64,000 nucleotides of DNA from Cryptomeria japonica (GCF_030272615.1 NC_081408.1:312187118-312251117), one strand, 5' to 3'; shown: positions 44,277 to 57,964, counted from the stretch's first letter. The notes: generated by a model from the letters alone, not told the origin. A program made the numbers and translations.

Positions 44277-47200
44277 CTCTTAAAATTGGTGATAAAGGCA
44301 TCCTTAAAACCTCACAAATCAAGTGATCTAAGCTTTCCAATCCTTACTATTTTTTTCTCCTTGGGTGCATGCAACCTTCTTTGAGATGATTTTCTTGTAA
44401 ATAAAACCGCACACATCTCGTCAAATCCTTTGAATGGGCATACATGTTTTTGTTTGACAAGTCACTATGCTAGTAATATCCTCTAGAAATCCCTAATCAG
44501 CTTTATCCAAGAGCAATTCCTTCGAGTCTATTACTATCTGAACAATTCCTATGCATTTGGAAAAGACCTATTACATTTAAAAGTGGCAAAATACTTACAA
44601 TTGTATGCCTTGGATCTCTAGAAAAACCTAAATGCCCTACTCTAAAAACTCAAAACACGTTGATCATATGAACCTTGTAGGAACCCTAAAATCTTACTCT
44701 CCTTTGCTCTCTTTCTTTACAACGAAAATGTTGCAATGACTAATTAGGATAACACAATGTTAACATTGTTATTATAGCTGAGAGCCCTATCATTAGCACA
44801 TCATGGAAGTGATAGCTTGCTTTTTTTATTTAAACACAGACTCAACACTTCATGTCCCCACCCCACGACACCAAAATGGCTGTGTTAATTATCTACAAGA
44901 TGGTTAAATGTTGACAAGGTTGCATGACTATCTTTGAGCGTGTACAGCTGCATTTTAACCAACCAGAATATATTGTTTCAAATTGTGGAAAATATGTTTC
45001 TTAGAATGTTTGAAAGATGCCACCTTGAAGAATGCAAAGGAAAAAAATATAAGCGGTGGAGAGAATGATGATTCATTTGCAAAATTAATATAGGGTACTA
45101 GGCATCTCGAGACTTGAATAAAACCATCCATACCTTGAGCACTGTTATAAATTATAGCCATATAGAACAACAACCAAGAATTGAGCACTGTTATAAATTA
45201 TAACCTTATAGAGCAACAACCAAGAATTGAAATTCTTTCAAGATACGTTCAAGATTCTTGCTTTAAGCAGCAATTGCTTCGGTGGCAGACAGTACTGATG
45301 TTTAAAACCAAGAATTGACATTTTTTCAAGATACGTTCAAGATTCTTGCTTTAAGCAGCAATTGCTTCGGTGGCAGACAGTATTGATGTTTAAAACACAA
45401 GTTTTTGGTAAATATTTTGTAAATTGATACCCTAGTTTAGTGATCTTTAGAGCATGTCCAAGCGAATTACAGAGCTTATTTTGACCAGCCCAAAGTTGCA
45501 CATAAGTTTTTGTGTTGGTTGCATAATGTGGTCTACTTAGATAAAGTGCAATTAGAAGGATAATGATGTAATTTTTGAGCCATTAGGTACGGCCCATTTC
45601 AGATCACAGCAGAAATTCATTCTAGGTTATAGATGTCAAGCTATATGGGTATTTACTCAAAGGTAGACAAACACAGCCCGAAGGCCCTCTATGATGGATG
45701 AGGATGACAAAGTAATGCCAACATTGTCTTAGGTGAACCCATAGTTTAGATACCTTGTAGATGTTGCAACAAGACACAATCTTGCAGGGGAAACATCAGG
45801 TTTCACAACAGGAACATATCAAGTATTACCAAGTTCCAAGGGAAAGCTCCTACATTTGACATGGCAGAATGTCATGGAATAATATTAAGTGTCTAAGCAG
45901 CTATAACTGCAAGTATCAATTTCAACTTCAACCCTCAATTAATATGATATATCCTCCTCCATAGCAAAAGAAATATCATGATTATGGAGAACAGTTGGGT
46001 TGCCAATTTTTACCTGCAATTTAAAATGTGATGGTATTTTCAGCAGTAATATTATAAAAGCCCTACGCATAATACAGTGACTGTAGATATGCAAAGATAA
46101 GCTAAAACCTATCCTTCTAGATTCCCATCTTTTCAGTCAGCTATTAAACCCAAATGCAAATGTCCCTACTTATTTGTGTTAAAAGATTTGATGAAAAAAC
46201 ATCTAAGTATAGAAGATTCTAAAGTTTGAAAGCCTGTTAGTAACCATACAAAATGTTCCAACAAATAGTGCTAGTGCATATTAAATTTGTACAGTATAAT
46301 TTACAAGCATGTCAAGAAATAATTAAGCCGATATGTTTGTCTAGCACAGTTAAGTGCTAAATAGTATTAATAATTGTACATATATCTCAAGGTACAATTT
46401 CCTAACAGCTAGTCCTTTACAATAAATAAGTTGACAAATACTACTTAACCTAGATTATGATTTTAGTCCAAAGCATGTGTGACTATCTGTCATTCTATTA
46501 ACATTCTTTCCGATTTGATCTCACACCTGCGAACACATGACATCATCATTGTAGCTTTTTTCATTTCTCCATTTACAGTGTATCAAAGCATTAAATGACC
46601 AAAAGTTACTAAGCAGCAACACTCCCAACAAACAAATAAGCAATATCATTCTAGAGTCTTGTCCTGGATGTTTCCACTTCTGTACACTGGGACTTCAGTG
46701 CCTTATCCATCATATTTCCTTGAGCATAAAGTGAATTCCATATGACAGAATAAGCTGATTGACCACCAATCTGAATGACTTGAGGAACAATACTGTTTGG
46801 CAGACACCCGAAGAGTAGCAATTAATGTTGTCTAGTTTGTTCTATAAGAATCGGCTTATCACAACTACTTATTCTACTATGGCATTTCCTGGGCCAACCA
46901 TGCACAACTAGGGTAGATGGTATGGAAATTTGAAGGGCCAAATTGGTGATGATACTTCAGTCCACTGATGCAAAGGCATCATGGATATTTTTCAACACAA
47001 CAGAATGTACTCTGGACTTGCAGACTGTAAAGTGCAGTAGAATCAATGAATTCCATAGAGTTACAACAAAACATCTCTCCATCTCCCAATCAACATGAGA
47101 TATTCTACCATTGTTTGTTCATCCTAACATGCAGAGAGTTCATATGTATTAACAATGTTTCTGACAAATGGAGAAAAAAAGTAATCATCTACTTTTACAA

Positions 47201-47379
47201 GGCAACTTCCAAGTTCTCAACGATAGCAAAGGATGCAAAGAATTTGGGTGTAACAAGCATAATGCAGCCTGTACAGCATAAGGATTCTAATGAGAAAGCA
47301 AAATCTGGAAACTAATTACAGCCAAATGACCTTCAATGAGTGATTGATATAGGGGGTGTCACTGGCAAATTCCATCCAT
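44277..47379. other. Non-coding region, probably 3' flank of the bZIP gene
   Basis: No supported gene. Two local duplications lie at 45131-45395 (listed separately). The part near 46600-47379 would be 3' untranslated region and downstream DNA of the bZIP gene on the minus strand; I could not place the polyadenylation site. Confidence 0.5.
45131..45395. repeat. Two adjacent tandem duplications (about 50 bp and about 85 bp)
   Basis: GAGCACTGTTATAAATTATA with the following CAACAACCAAGAATTGA occurs twice (45135 and 45184). Right after, TTTCAAGATACGTTCAAGATTC...CAGACAGTA(C/T)TGATGTTTAAAAC occurs twice (about 45236 and 45322) with very few differences. Confidence 0.9.
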
Positions 47380-47732
47380 CTAAACAGATGACTTGTCAGG
47401 GCCACTAACAGAATTAGAAGATACTTCTGATTCTGCTAAAGGTCCACCTTGACCCCCAACACGCCCTTGAAATTGTCCTACAGGAACATGTTGAGGAAAC
47501 ATTGAATGCATCTGAGCCTGCCCCATCAGAGGCTGGTTATTGACAGCATACTGGGAATGCTGAAGAGACTGCAGTTGATTTAAATGATGTGATTGTTGAG
47601 CAGTTGGGAAAAACGACGGATTCAAAGGCAGATGTGCATTTGTCCCCATGTTGAAAGCATCTTTATTATTTGGTGACTGTCCAGTTGCAATCTTCAGCCT
47701 TTGTATTTTTTCCCTGAGTGCTTCATTTAAAG
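47380..47732 (-). CDS. Terminal exon of a group I bZIP transcription factor (VIP1/RF2a type)
   Basis: Minus strand, no internal stop. It begins with the last heptads of a leucine zipper, ALNEALREKIQRLKIATGQ, the strongly conserved end of group I plant bZIPs (VIP1, RF2a, PosF21), followed by the usual Gln/His/Met/Pro-rich tail (FNMGTNAHLPL, QQSHHLNQLQSLQHSQ) and a Ser-rich end at TAG 47380-47382. The exon starts at 47732 after a pyrimidine-rich tract ending TTTTGTGCAG; the split falls after the first base of the Ala codon, the same zipper position where these genes usually have an intron. The basic region is not in the window. Family members bind DNA as dimers and act in cell-wall, osmotic and developmental responses. 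Transcription is leftward. Confidence 0.9.
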
Positions 47733-48294
47733 CTGCACAAAACAAAAACATGTTTGAATAAATGAAACAAAGCAAAACAGGAACACAGCCAAAATATTCA
47801 AAAAAATAAAAACAATTGTGAACTGAGCTTGTTGACAAGCTTAATTTCGTGGTTATCTATTATCAGAATCTATATCTATTTTACAAACGCGCATGCACGC
47901 ACACTATAAAACAAATGACAAAAAATAGAAGCAGTTGATTTCCCATATGTAAGGCAATCTAGCATAATGATAGGCATCCAGTCAAAGATTCAGACCTGAA
48001 GACAAAACAATATTTGATCTCTGCCCTAATTTTCCATAGGCGGGGCAGTCCATTATAATGACAAACATTTAGTCATAAAAATCATAGTTAAAAATATAAA
48101 AAGCATGTGATTGGTTATGAAATTATACATCATCAGAATAAAGGAATGAATATATGAGTTATACACAGTAAAACTAGAAGAATGTCTGTAGAATAGTCTA
48201 TCATACAACAGTCATTTAGTCAAAAGATTCAAATTCAATATAAACAACCATGTTAACTGTGCCTTCATTATACACACACATACGTATTTATTAT

Positions 48295-48530
48295 ATATAT
48301 GTTCATTGTATGATAATCTCTTGACAATCTCTGGTAATATCTGCCTTTATCTGAACGTGTAGTCTGTATAAATAGAGATATACATATACATATATTTAAA
48401 TGCATAGACATAGATACATATCTGTGTGTAAAGAAATGAGATTTATGTATTTGTGTGTATGTATGTTATCATTGTATGACATACCTCTTGACAATCTTTG
48501 GTAATATCTGCTTATATCTTAACGTATGAT
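48295..48530. repeat. Diverged direct duplication
   Basis: TCATTGTATGATAATCTCTTGACAATCTCTGG (48304 on) and TCATTGTATGACATACCTCTTGACAATCTTTGG (48470 on) share the following TAATATCTGC and AACGT words; the offset is about 165-170 bases. Confidence 0.8.
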
Positions 48531-50284
48531 GTTTGGCTCTGGGTCAATTTTGTCTGCTGTCTGGTGATATCTAGTATGAAATGGCTAATTGGATATCTTG
48601 AAGATCAAGTACTCTTTTTTGGGCTCTTTCCTGTTATTAAGATTTAGCCAAAAAATATCAAAACCTAAAGGAACTGATGGGCCTTCCTAATAAAGGCTAG
48701 TGAATAGTTCTTTAGATGCCATTGTGATCATACCCTAGAGGTTGTGGATATTCATTGAATTAATCATAAATAAGGCTGTGGCTATTTGATGAATTATTCA
48801 TGATCACATTTTATTTTAAATAAAATATGAAATAATCTAGCATAAGGAAATGAACTTTAATCACAAGTCTAAAGTGCGTAGATCCTACAAGATAACACAC
48901 CAACATTCCCCCTTTAGATCAACTTAGAGATTTGAGAAAAAAGGAGAAACTATATATTATGCCTCCTCAGTGACAACTTCCTTCACTACAAGAAAAAAAT
49001 AGTTTGGATGAAAACTTAGATGCCAATGCAAATGTTGATAAAGAAGGAAGTATGATATGACTGATGATGAAGCAGAAGTGATCTAATGAAGATGCCAAGG
49101 AAATCGAGATGTCAAAATCAATTCAATTGTAAGAGCTCCAAAAGTGAGTGGTGACAATGTCAAAGCTTATTTAATCTAACACAAATACCAGATCAAGCAA
49201 AGATGCCACAACCAACTAAAAGCTCCAAAACCATATTTGGCATGCACAAACAATATGCAAAAGAGGTAGCACCAACAGTTATGATTCAAAGATGACATGA
49301 GACAAATGACAAAAGATGTTGACTCGTAACTCAATCAAATAAACACTTCCGAGGAGAATACTTGCAATTTGGTCCTAATTCACTTGCAACTCGGTCAAAA
49401 TTGAATTGCAACTAGAAACTAATATTGAAAATCCCCCAAAGAACAAACCGTAATAGAAGTTCACTAATTACCAACAGAGAACATACATTTAAAACAATGG
49501 GAAAAATAGCAACAAAGACTTAAGTAGAACTAAGTCCAAATTAGCATGCAACTAGAAACTGATATCGGACAACCCCCAAAGAACACACTGTAATAAAAGT
49601 CATCAAATAACCAACAAAGGATTACATCTAAAGCAATGGGGAAAAATGAAAATAACAACAAAGACTAAGGGGCATTACAAAAATGCCCAAGCCCAACATC
49701 TTAAATTGATGAAGGTACTTATTACAATGTCTAACAAATTAAAGACAGAGCCCATCTCGTTAGGAGGACAAAAGGATGAAGAAGAATTTTAACTTAAATC
49801 CCGTACCTCTTCATATCCTCTTCCAAAACTGCCACCACCTCCCGACATGATTGAATATGTTAATCCTTGACATAGGTAGAGCAATGCATAGTAATCTTCT
49901 TCTTTCCTTGCCATAAGTTGAGCAATGCATAAAAATCTTCTTCTTCCTTTGATTGATGTCTTACAAGAAGAAAATTTCTACTTTGTTTCACATCTCCTTC
50001 CTTTAATTGAAATCATAGGTGAAGAAAATTCCCAAATTTTTTTCATCGTTAGGCACTTGCAAACTTGTGAAAAAATTATTTTCCCTTCTTGGAGTCCTCA
50101 GATTGTTGCAATACCAAAGGCCAATTATTTGAGCCCTCGGATGACATTGTCTCTATTCATATAAGCTTGATTTGCTCCATTGTTATGCACTCGCAAAATT
50201 TCACAAATGTAGGAAATTCAGAATGAATTACATGTGATGTTGGATCTATCACCATGATCCAAAGCAGTTCATTATATTATTTTG

Positions 50285-51040
50285 ATTAAAAAAAACTTAG
50301 ATCAATTTCAATTAAAATGTAGGTGGTTGCAAGGGTTCTGATAGTTGAAAGGTATGAGAGCAAAGTAGCCAGAAACTCCTTTGTTCCTCCCTAGGCATGC
50401 GTATCCCCATATCTGTTCCCGTATCTAAAATGGATATGTATCCAATACAGCCTGGATACACGTTGAACACTGTAACCACACGTGCCCAAAAAACCTTGAT
50501 TTCCAACCTTGCAAGATACTATGTGATTTGATTTATTTAAAATTTGACATAAATCTTTCTAAATTTAATTGTAAAAAACTTCATTCATGCAATTTTAAGC
50601 AGAACCTACATAAAATGAGAAAGACATATGAAATGGTTTTCTATTTCAGTGACCCATTTTTTGAGTTATCTTCCAATGCAACTCTACTATTTTTGCATAT
50701 TGTAAAATGTTAAATCAACTTATTATTATTTATGTGGCAATTATGTGTCTATATTGCTTTTGAAGTAATGAAAATCTCCTCAAATAACTTAGAAGATTGT
50801 GTTAAATAAATGTGTATGTGTTTTTTATGAGCGACATATCCAGACGTATCCATGTTGGGGGTCATAAAAAATGACCATATCCGTATCCGATACCGTATCC
50901 GTATTTGTATCTGTATCCATTTCCATGCAACCTTGTATGAGAGGTTTTCCAAGCTCTTTACCCATGACTGTAATTATAGAATTGCATAATACATATACTA
51001 AAATTGTTGATTCTCTCTATTTATGAATATGCGAGTTAAA
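50285..51040. repeat. Dispersed repeat copy A with internal GTATCC-rich insert
   Basis: Its ends match copy B at 52190-52360: AATGTAGGTGG...GTTCTG-TAGTTGA-AG-T-TGAGAGCA at the left, and TTGATTCTCTCTATTTATGAAT-TG-GAGTTAAAC at the right. Copy A has about 600 extra bases between them, with GTATCC/GTATCT hexamers near both edges (50395-50470 and 50875-50925). Confidence 0.6.
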
Positions 51041-51071
51041 CCGGGTATAGTCTTTCCCATGGTCTAATCCC

Positions 51072-51083
51072 AATAGTGGTATC
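51072..51083 (+). other. Possible relic Copia primer binding site
   Basis: AGTGGTATCAGATTAAGAG contains TGGTATCAGA, the first ten bases of the initiator tRNA-Met site, and about 20 bases further on an ATGGATAGCGAGGCAATC could be a gag start. Copy A (50285-51040) would then be part of an LTR. No coding region supports it. Confidence 0.35.
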
Positions 51084-52749
51084 AGATTAAGAGTAGGAGG
51101 AAGAATGGATAGCGAGGCAATCTTCAATGACCCTCTGGCTCTGTAAACCCATTTCTATTTGTTTGCTTTCTGGCAGACATTGTGCATCTATTTTCTTCTT
51201 ATATACTATATTTTCCTGATATAAACTCTCAACAATATTGTGTGTCCAATAGACACTGCACTTGAACTAATTCGAATTTGCAGATCTTGGAAAAGATGTA
51301 GTAATTGTAAGGCCCACGAAGGAATGCCCAGACAAAGCGGCATGATCTCATTTTTCTCTGTATGATGTGCGGATTGTTGAATGTAGTGCTTTGAAGACAT
51401 GTTGCCCATTGTAGAAGTGTGGAAAGGTGGTTGTAATCTGTGGCAAGTTTCTTTAGTCTCTTACTTTTGTATGCACAGTCAAGAGGAAGATAGATTGTAT
51501 AAGGGCAATTTTTGAAGAACTTTTTCCTTTGCTATTGTTTTTCACCTACAAACTCTGTACCACCCACATCCTCTTCTGCCAGCATTTGACCATCTTGTTG
51601 CTACATATGGTATACCAACGGGTTATTTGGTGAAGAATTTTTCTGGTCTGATAAAATATGTATGGCCATGAAGTTTGACCTTTGGTAGGCAGCTGCACTT
51701 CTTGTTTGCTGCAGTTGATTATAAGCCTTGTGTCTGTTTGTTTGTTTCTGCAAGCTTCAAATGTTACCTTTAAAATTCAATTTATTCTCCATACACTTCA
51801 ATATGATGTACATGGTAGTTTGTAGTTTAAATTTTGCTAAGACATTAAATTGGGTTCTAAAAGATCACCAGTTTAAAACTCATAAAGTGCATTCTTTCTT
51901 ATTGTTGAAATCATGTTTTCTTAATGCATGTCGCTGAAAAATTAACATTTTCATATCAATGTATGCTTGTGGCCAGCCGTTTACACAACATTCTAAATTC
52001 ATTGGTGATATTATTTTTCTGTTTGTAATCTGTGTTATCTTTGTTCATTGAACTATAATTTTGGTGTAAAGAGAAATAAGGTGTTCTAATGAATTCTTAT
52101 AAGGGTGCATGTTTGGTGGTACCCAACACCCTGGTCAAAGTGATTAAATTTGTACTTTCAAAATGGATAATTTGAAACTGATACATTTTGTGCCTTAATC
52201 AAATTTAATTAAGATGTAGGTGGACCAAAGAGTTCTGTTAGTTGACAAGTTTGAGAGCATTTTCAAGACATTTACCCTTGAATGGAATTAGATCATTGCA
52301 TGCAACATAAAATAAAATTGTTTATTTTCTTTCTTCATGAATCTGTGAGTTAAACTTTAAGCATCCATTGTGAATAAGAATATTGACACAAACAAGTACT
52401 AAGATCCTTTCAACTGGACAAAATCAGTAGAATATTTTGCTGATCTTCCTCTGCAATTCAAAAACCTTGCAATTGAGTTTGTAAGAACTTAAAATTACCA
52501 AGGAAGTCTTCAGTGGCTTGGAAATCACTCAGATCTAAGGAAGATACTCAATCTCCAACTAAAGGGCCCTGATTACATTTATCTCCCCAAACAATTCAGC
52601 AAACTTGTCCCACGCAAGAATTGGATTATCCAATTTGTAAACATGAAACTTCAACCCATCTGAAACATTCAAACCCATAAAGCCTTGTGCATCATCATGT
52701 TGATTCAAACATCAAATCCTATATGTCTCCTTCGCTAGGTTAGTCTTTG

Positions 52750-53046
52750 CTCCTAAGGTCACTCTATATAGCCTCTTGCTCCATAACAAGTCTATCATGG
52801 ATGCCTTCCATGTGATAGTTCTGAGGAGTAAACAAACCAGACGATTTTATGTCATCTATTATAGCAGACAAAATTATCACAAGCTATTAGATTTCATTGC
52901 TCCTAAGGTCACTCTATATAGCCTCTTGCTCCTTAACAAGTCTATCATGGATGCCTTCCATGTGATAGTTCTGAGGAGTAAACAAACCAGACGATTTTAT
53001 GTCATCTATTATAGCAGACAAAATCATCACAAGCTATTAGATTTCA
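52750..53046. repeat. Near-perfect 150-bp tandem duplication
   Basis: TCCTAAGGTCACTCTATATA at 52751 recurs at 52901, and the two copies stay aligned to about 53046 with only about three differences (for example CCATAAC against CCTTAAC, AATTATC against AATCATC). The two copies make a 101-codon ORF with an internal 50-residue repeat; that is a consequence of the 150-bp period. Confidence 0.97.
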
Positions 53047-56000
53047 CAACCAACTTTTCCAGTGATGAGACTCAACAATAAACTATGGGCAAGAGTTGAC
53101 TCAAAAATGCAGGGTAATACTATGTTATGACAAAAATATCTATTAACATAAATATTGCAAAATCCAAATCTCTGTTATGACAATGAAAGGATAGAGGTGG
53201 AAAAGGGATCCCCTAGTTAAAAGAATGCAACTAGGAGATACGCATTTAAAAAGGAAAGAACATGCATACAAAAAATTGACTAGGACTAACAACAATGAAA
53301 ACTCTAGACAAACTAAGGTCATGGATATTCATTGAATTATCCACAATTACAACTTATTTGCATAAGAGAAACAAATTTAAGGAAGCAAAAATTAATCATC
53401 TGTCTAAAGTGTATGGGTCGTAGAAGACCTATGCACCAACAAAAAGCAATGATTGAAAGCTTGCTGTGAAGGTGCCGTGTTCCAATTCTGATTTTACAAA
53501 TGAAGTTTACCTCATCTCTTTATTTGTGAAAGCACCTTATCATGCCCTCTTCTAGGGAAGGTCTACCTCCATTTTACTGAAGACCAGCAGGAGAGCCCAT
53601 TGCTCTATGGTTGACATGGTAAATCCCATTGCCATGTTGCTTTTTCTTATTCATGATAGAAATGGACAGCACAACTGCCAGAACTTTGAAACAAATAACT
53701 GAGGTAGCTCACTCACACTGCTGGGGAGAACACACACTGCTGGGGAGAACAGAGAACATAGACACAAAAAGTCTAAAAGAGCTTCAGCGAATGTCATTCT
53801 GACAACTAATCCCCATTGAAACCATAAACACAATATATGGGTTGTCATGAGCAAAAAGCTGAAAACAAGAAGAGGTTAAAGACACGAAGGAATGGTTTTT
53901 AACTTGGAAAAAAGTACGTATGGCAGAGGAACATATCATCTGCATAGCATTCATTCTCAATTCCTCTTTTCGACAATGTTTCCTTCACCCACTTTCCTCC
54001 ACCTACTCTCTCTTCGAGCATCCATTAAATATGACAAAAAGAAAAACCAGTGTCTGTTAAACCCAAGAAAGCCAAACTTCAATAAGGAAACAACAAATTG
54101 AAACTTGTAACTTAAACCCTGTAAATTACTATTAAAATTTGTGACCAAAGTTACTTACAATAAGAAACAGAAATGTTGTGGTTTGTGAGAGTTTAGTGTG
54201 TGATGACATAATTCCTTTCTTGGTAAGGTAGGTTACAGGGTTGAGGCATGCAAATACTGTCTCTCACAAAATGTGAGATTTATTAATCTCCATAGGTAAG
54301 CTAATAAAAGTTTGATTATCTGGTTTCTCTATCAAACATCTCCAAACTTGAGAGCTTTCTTCAACTAACAATCCATCAGTGACAATCCCTACAGCTTAAA
54401 GCTTGAATCTTTATTAATGAACAAATGTAACCTGAAAAGCCTTGTTAGGTGAATCATAATGGTTGTGCAATACATAGCTTTGACAAGTACAGGATGTAAT
54501 TACAGAACTTCACAAGGATAATAGCATTGCTTTCAACATCACTCATGTGCCATATTATAAGTAGATACTCCGGCCCATACTTGTTGATGGTCCATCATTT
54601 CTTTCTTTGAGCAACCCCAAATTGAGCACAGCAATACTTGATGGATGGATAGACACGATGAGCAAGATGATTAATGGAAATGATAGGAAAGACAATGGCA
54701 ATTTTGATAAAAACTTCAATGAGGACGACATGCTTGGTTGTAATGAGCAGTTGGATAAGTATTAACTATTATATCATGTAATTCATCATCTCTCAAACAA
54801 TAACACACATGAGATTAGGCAGTTGAAGAAAGAAAGATAAAGGATGCAAGAACATGTAATTGAAAAGAATTGAATGTACTGTATTATATATAAGAGGTAA
54901 TTACTTTTAGATATATTTCAATGAGATGTAAAAACACCCCGGTTTCCTTGACAAGGTAGTGATCTATTCCCACACTATAATTTAACTCCAAGTTGTTCAA
55001 AACATATTAAGAAAATGTCAGCCATTGTTTGACCACATTACCATAGGGGAAGCCCCAGATGATTGTGGATGGAATTTTTCACCATTTCTGAGATTTTCTC
55101 ACAAGACAGTCAATTGTTTCTGGTAGCCTACAAGGTTGTGTTGTTGACATATAAACTGGACCTGCCCTCGTTTTCATTTGTGTAGTAGCCAACCCAGAGC
55201 TATCTGCAGGAGTGACCCTATGTTGGAGGTAAGATGGTACCTTCTAGTTCCCCCAAGACTTTATCTTCTTGTTTTCTGGCAGCACCGTAGAATATAAAGC
55301 ACTAAATTCTGTTCCTGTGCTGCTTTTGTTGTTGCAAACACATCACCAGCCAATTGGTGCTCAAATCAATGATCTACCAGTTTCCTGACCAAAGTCTTCA
55401 TGCTTAAGTATATTGACTGTAGTGTGGCAATGACAATGAAATCCACCACAGTGGCCTCTAGGGTTGTTCCAAAGTTGGTAGAAGCTCCTTGAGATCCAGG
55501 CATTTCCCTCAAGGCTGAGATGCCACTCATAATCTTCATGTCCAACATATCAGGGTCAAATATGTATCCATAGTCTCTTGATCAAACTATGGGCTGGACA
55601 TGCCATGAAATGGTAAGCTTGAAGCTTTGGGGGTTGCTGGTGAGTGGTCGAAAATGGGGAAGGACTGCACACAGGCAGGAATAAATTCCAAAAGTCACTG
55701 GGATTAAGCATGTGTTATATTTGCAGGGACAAAGCAGGGAAACTGACTCTCATGGCAGACCTTGCAGTCGGTCTGATTGGGTGTAGAATAGCATTGTGAG
55801 AAATGAGGGAGGGAATGGATATGGGAGAGGAGACCTACCCATTGAATCCTTGTGCTGAATCCTTGACAAAACTGAACTTAATTTATTTCTAGTTGCATGT
55901 GTAGCTCTTCATTTCTAATTTTAAGAGGATTTTGATGAGTTTCAGCTTGTTGTGAGGTCCAATGCACTCTTAGTTGGCAATTCTATAGGTAGGGATCAAT

Positions 56001-56764
56001 AATAACTCTATTATTGTTATGCTGGTTGATCTTGAGGATTTTGGGCTCTGACAGATGACACCTGCATTTAGAATGGTGGTGAATTGAATATATAGATGGG
56101 GCTTTAATCTTAGGTGCCGTTGACAAAGGCCAAATTGTGCCAACTTCTAGGGAAGCATGTTGTAGATAAGCAAAACAACTGAAATGACCACAATCAATCA
56201 ATTCAAAGTGTTTCTCCTGCTCCCATTCATCATGCAAGGTCTTGTAGATGTTGCTTTCATCCTCCTAGGAAAAGGAACTTTCTACTCCTAGAAGCCAAAG
56301 TGACCATTCAATGGCTCATTATTGTAGAAGGTATTTTTATAGAAATCATAGATTCATAAGTTAACATAACTACAGGAGTCATACCCCTCCTTCCTAAGTC
56401 ATTGTTACCTCTAAATAAAACAATCAAAATGATTACTACCATAGACATGTGGATCATATAGACCTTCAATATGTGGATTGTGCCCCATTGGTTGAGCATA
56501 AAAGTCTCCCTCTAGAAGACCTCCCAAACGGCCTTCTCCTAAATGCTTTAGAAATGATAATCTTCCTCTTAGGGCCTATAGGGATAAACTAATTCATCAT
56601 AGAGCTCTTAGGGATGACCCACTCACCATGAATACAAGGATACAATTACTCAACATAGGCGCCCTCTTAGGCATCTTTATCCTAAAGATCACTACAACAA
56701 TTGCAATTTTACACATTGTCGTGGACAATATGGTAACTTACTCTTATGCATGGTGGCTATACTA

Positions 56765-56822
56765 TTCACCCAAAGACACTATGAATGAATATGTCTCACA
56801 CAAAGACACTATGAATGAATTC
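56765..56822. repeat. Short tandem duplication
   Basis: CAAAGACACTATGAATGAAT occurs at about 56771 and again at about 56801, offset 30 bases. Confidence 0.85.
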
Positions 56823-56989
56823 TTGAACTTGATCTTTTGACAACTAGGATATTATGTAACCTCCCCTCCTCCAAGGTGGATCCTCCTCTCACCATAATCA
56901 CAAACAAAATACCATTAGTGATTGTGTATTTGGTTATCCCAGAAAAAATAAAAATAAGACAGATTTGTACAAGGCCAATGTTACGACAA

Positions 56990-57964
56990 ATATAGAATAT
57001 GACAAACCATCTTGTGATTATTTCAAATATAATGATTTACAATTTTACACTATGATAAAGGTCATTCTACCAAGGATTGTTTTGCTAAAACTTGCAAGGA
57101 ATACAAGGGGAAATCACCTAATTCCCCACTTGCTCCACCTAATCACAAGTTGGGGGTCGTCCTCAACCACCCCTCCTTGACAATGAGAAATGTGGAAACA
57201 AGAAGATGAGATGAGCCACATTCATGCTCTTCGAATTATGATTATAAATTGCTTTTTCCCAATGATTAGTCCAAACATAATGGCACACATTGGTGCCATC
57301 AAATTTGGAAGGCCCAACAATGAAGCTAAATATCAATGTTTGTTACCACTCATTCAGATAACATTGCATGACCCCTCTAGATGTGCTAACTACACAAAGA
57401 CCTCTAGTAAACCTAATATTCCACCACATGCAATTCTATCAATATTTTATTATTGAGTAATGACAATCCCCCTCCATTAGAATCTCCCTTTGGAATCTAC
57501 TACATCTTTATCCACAGTAAAGGACTCTTGTCCTCAACCACATTGACCTTCCCAAGGATACCCCCTCACAAGGCATAGCTAAGATACATCACATCTACCA
57601 TGTTTACCATGGGTATCCCCTTTTGGGCTTTGATTAGTCACGGTGACCTTGATTTCCTTCAATGCCATGCTCAAACCCCACTCTAAAGAGAAAAATTAAT
57701 TAAAGGAAACAGTATCAAGCTTTTCATGGTTAAAAAAGGAGCTGCTTTAAACATAATACCTATGCAAGTTTTCAAAGCCCTTGGTGTTAACCATAAGAAG
57801 CTCAAAAATCATCTAATGATTGTGTTGGCTTTAACAACTCAAATCACTTTAAGGGCAATGTCAGTGTTGATATCACGTTTGGGTGCTAAGTATCAAGATT
57901 AAGTTTAGTGTACTTGATCTAGATCTATCTTACAACCTCATCCTTGAATGGCCCTAGACCATTA
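56990..57964 (+). pseudogene. Second Tat/Gypsy fragment: gag zinc knuckle and protease, decayed
   Basis: A gag-type knuckle remnant reads HYDKGHSTKDCFAKTC near 57047-57095. At 57735-57964 the retropepsin of a Gypsy element is seen: GAALNIIPMQVFKALGV, then after a shift FKGNVSVDITFG, and finally VLDLDLSYNLILEWP, the end block normally reading ...YNxLLGRPW. Several stops and shifts occur. The reading is cut at 57964 by the LTR of Copia element 4. Whether it belongs with the Tat element at 1 kb cannot be said. Confidence 0.75.

Larger units (their letters stand above)
47733..56500 (-). other. Probable long intron of the bZIP gene; no coding sequence recognised
   Basis: I looked on the minus strand for the basic region (the N-R-x-S-A-x-x-S-R pattern) and the earlier heptads and found none up to the window end, so the intron would exceed 16 kb if the gene is intact. 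The stretch holds duplications (48295-48530, 52750-53046), a dispersed repeat pair (50285-51040 and 52190-52360), GTATCC hexamer runs and A+T-rich microsatellite-like DNA (48270-48430). Short ORFs here look random. Confidence 0.5.

Noticed and set aside
52776-53081. 101-codon ORF with a perfect internal 50-residue repeat
   Set aside because: The repeat follows from the 150-bp DNA duplication; no family resemblance and no support as a gene.
55366-55548. 60-codon minus-strand ORF with a gag-like look
   Set aside because: Too short and without any recognisable motif; could not be tied to a neighbouring element.
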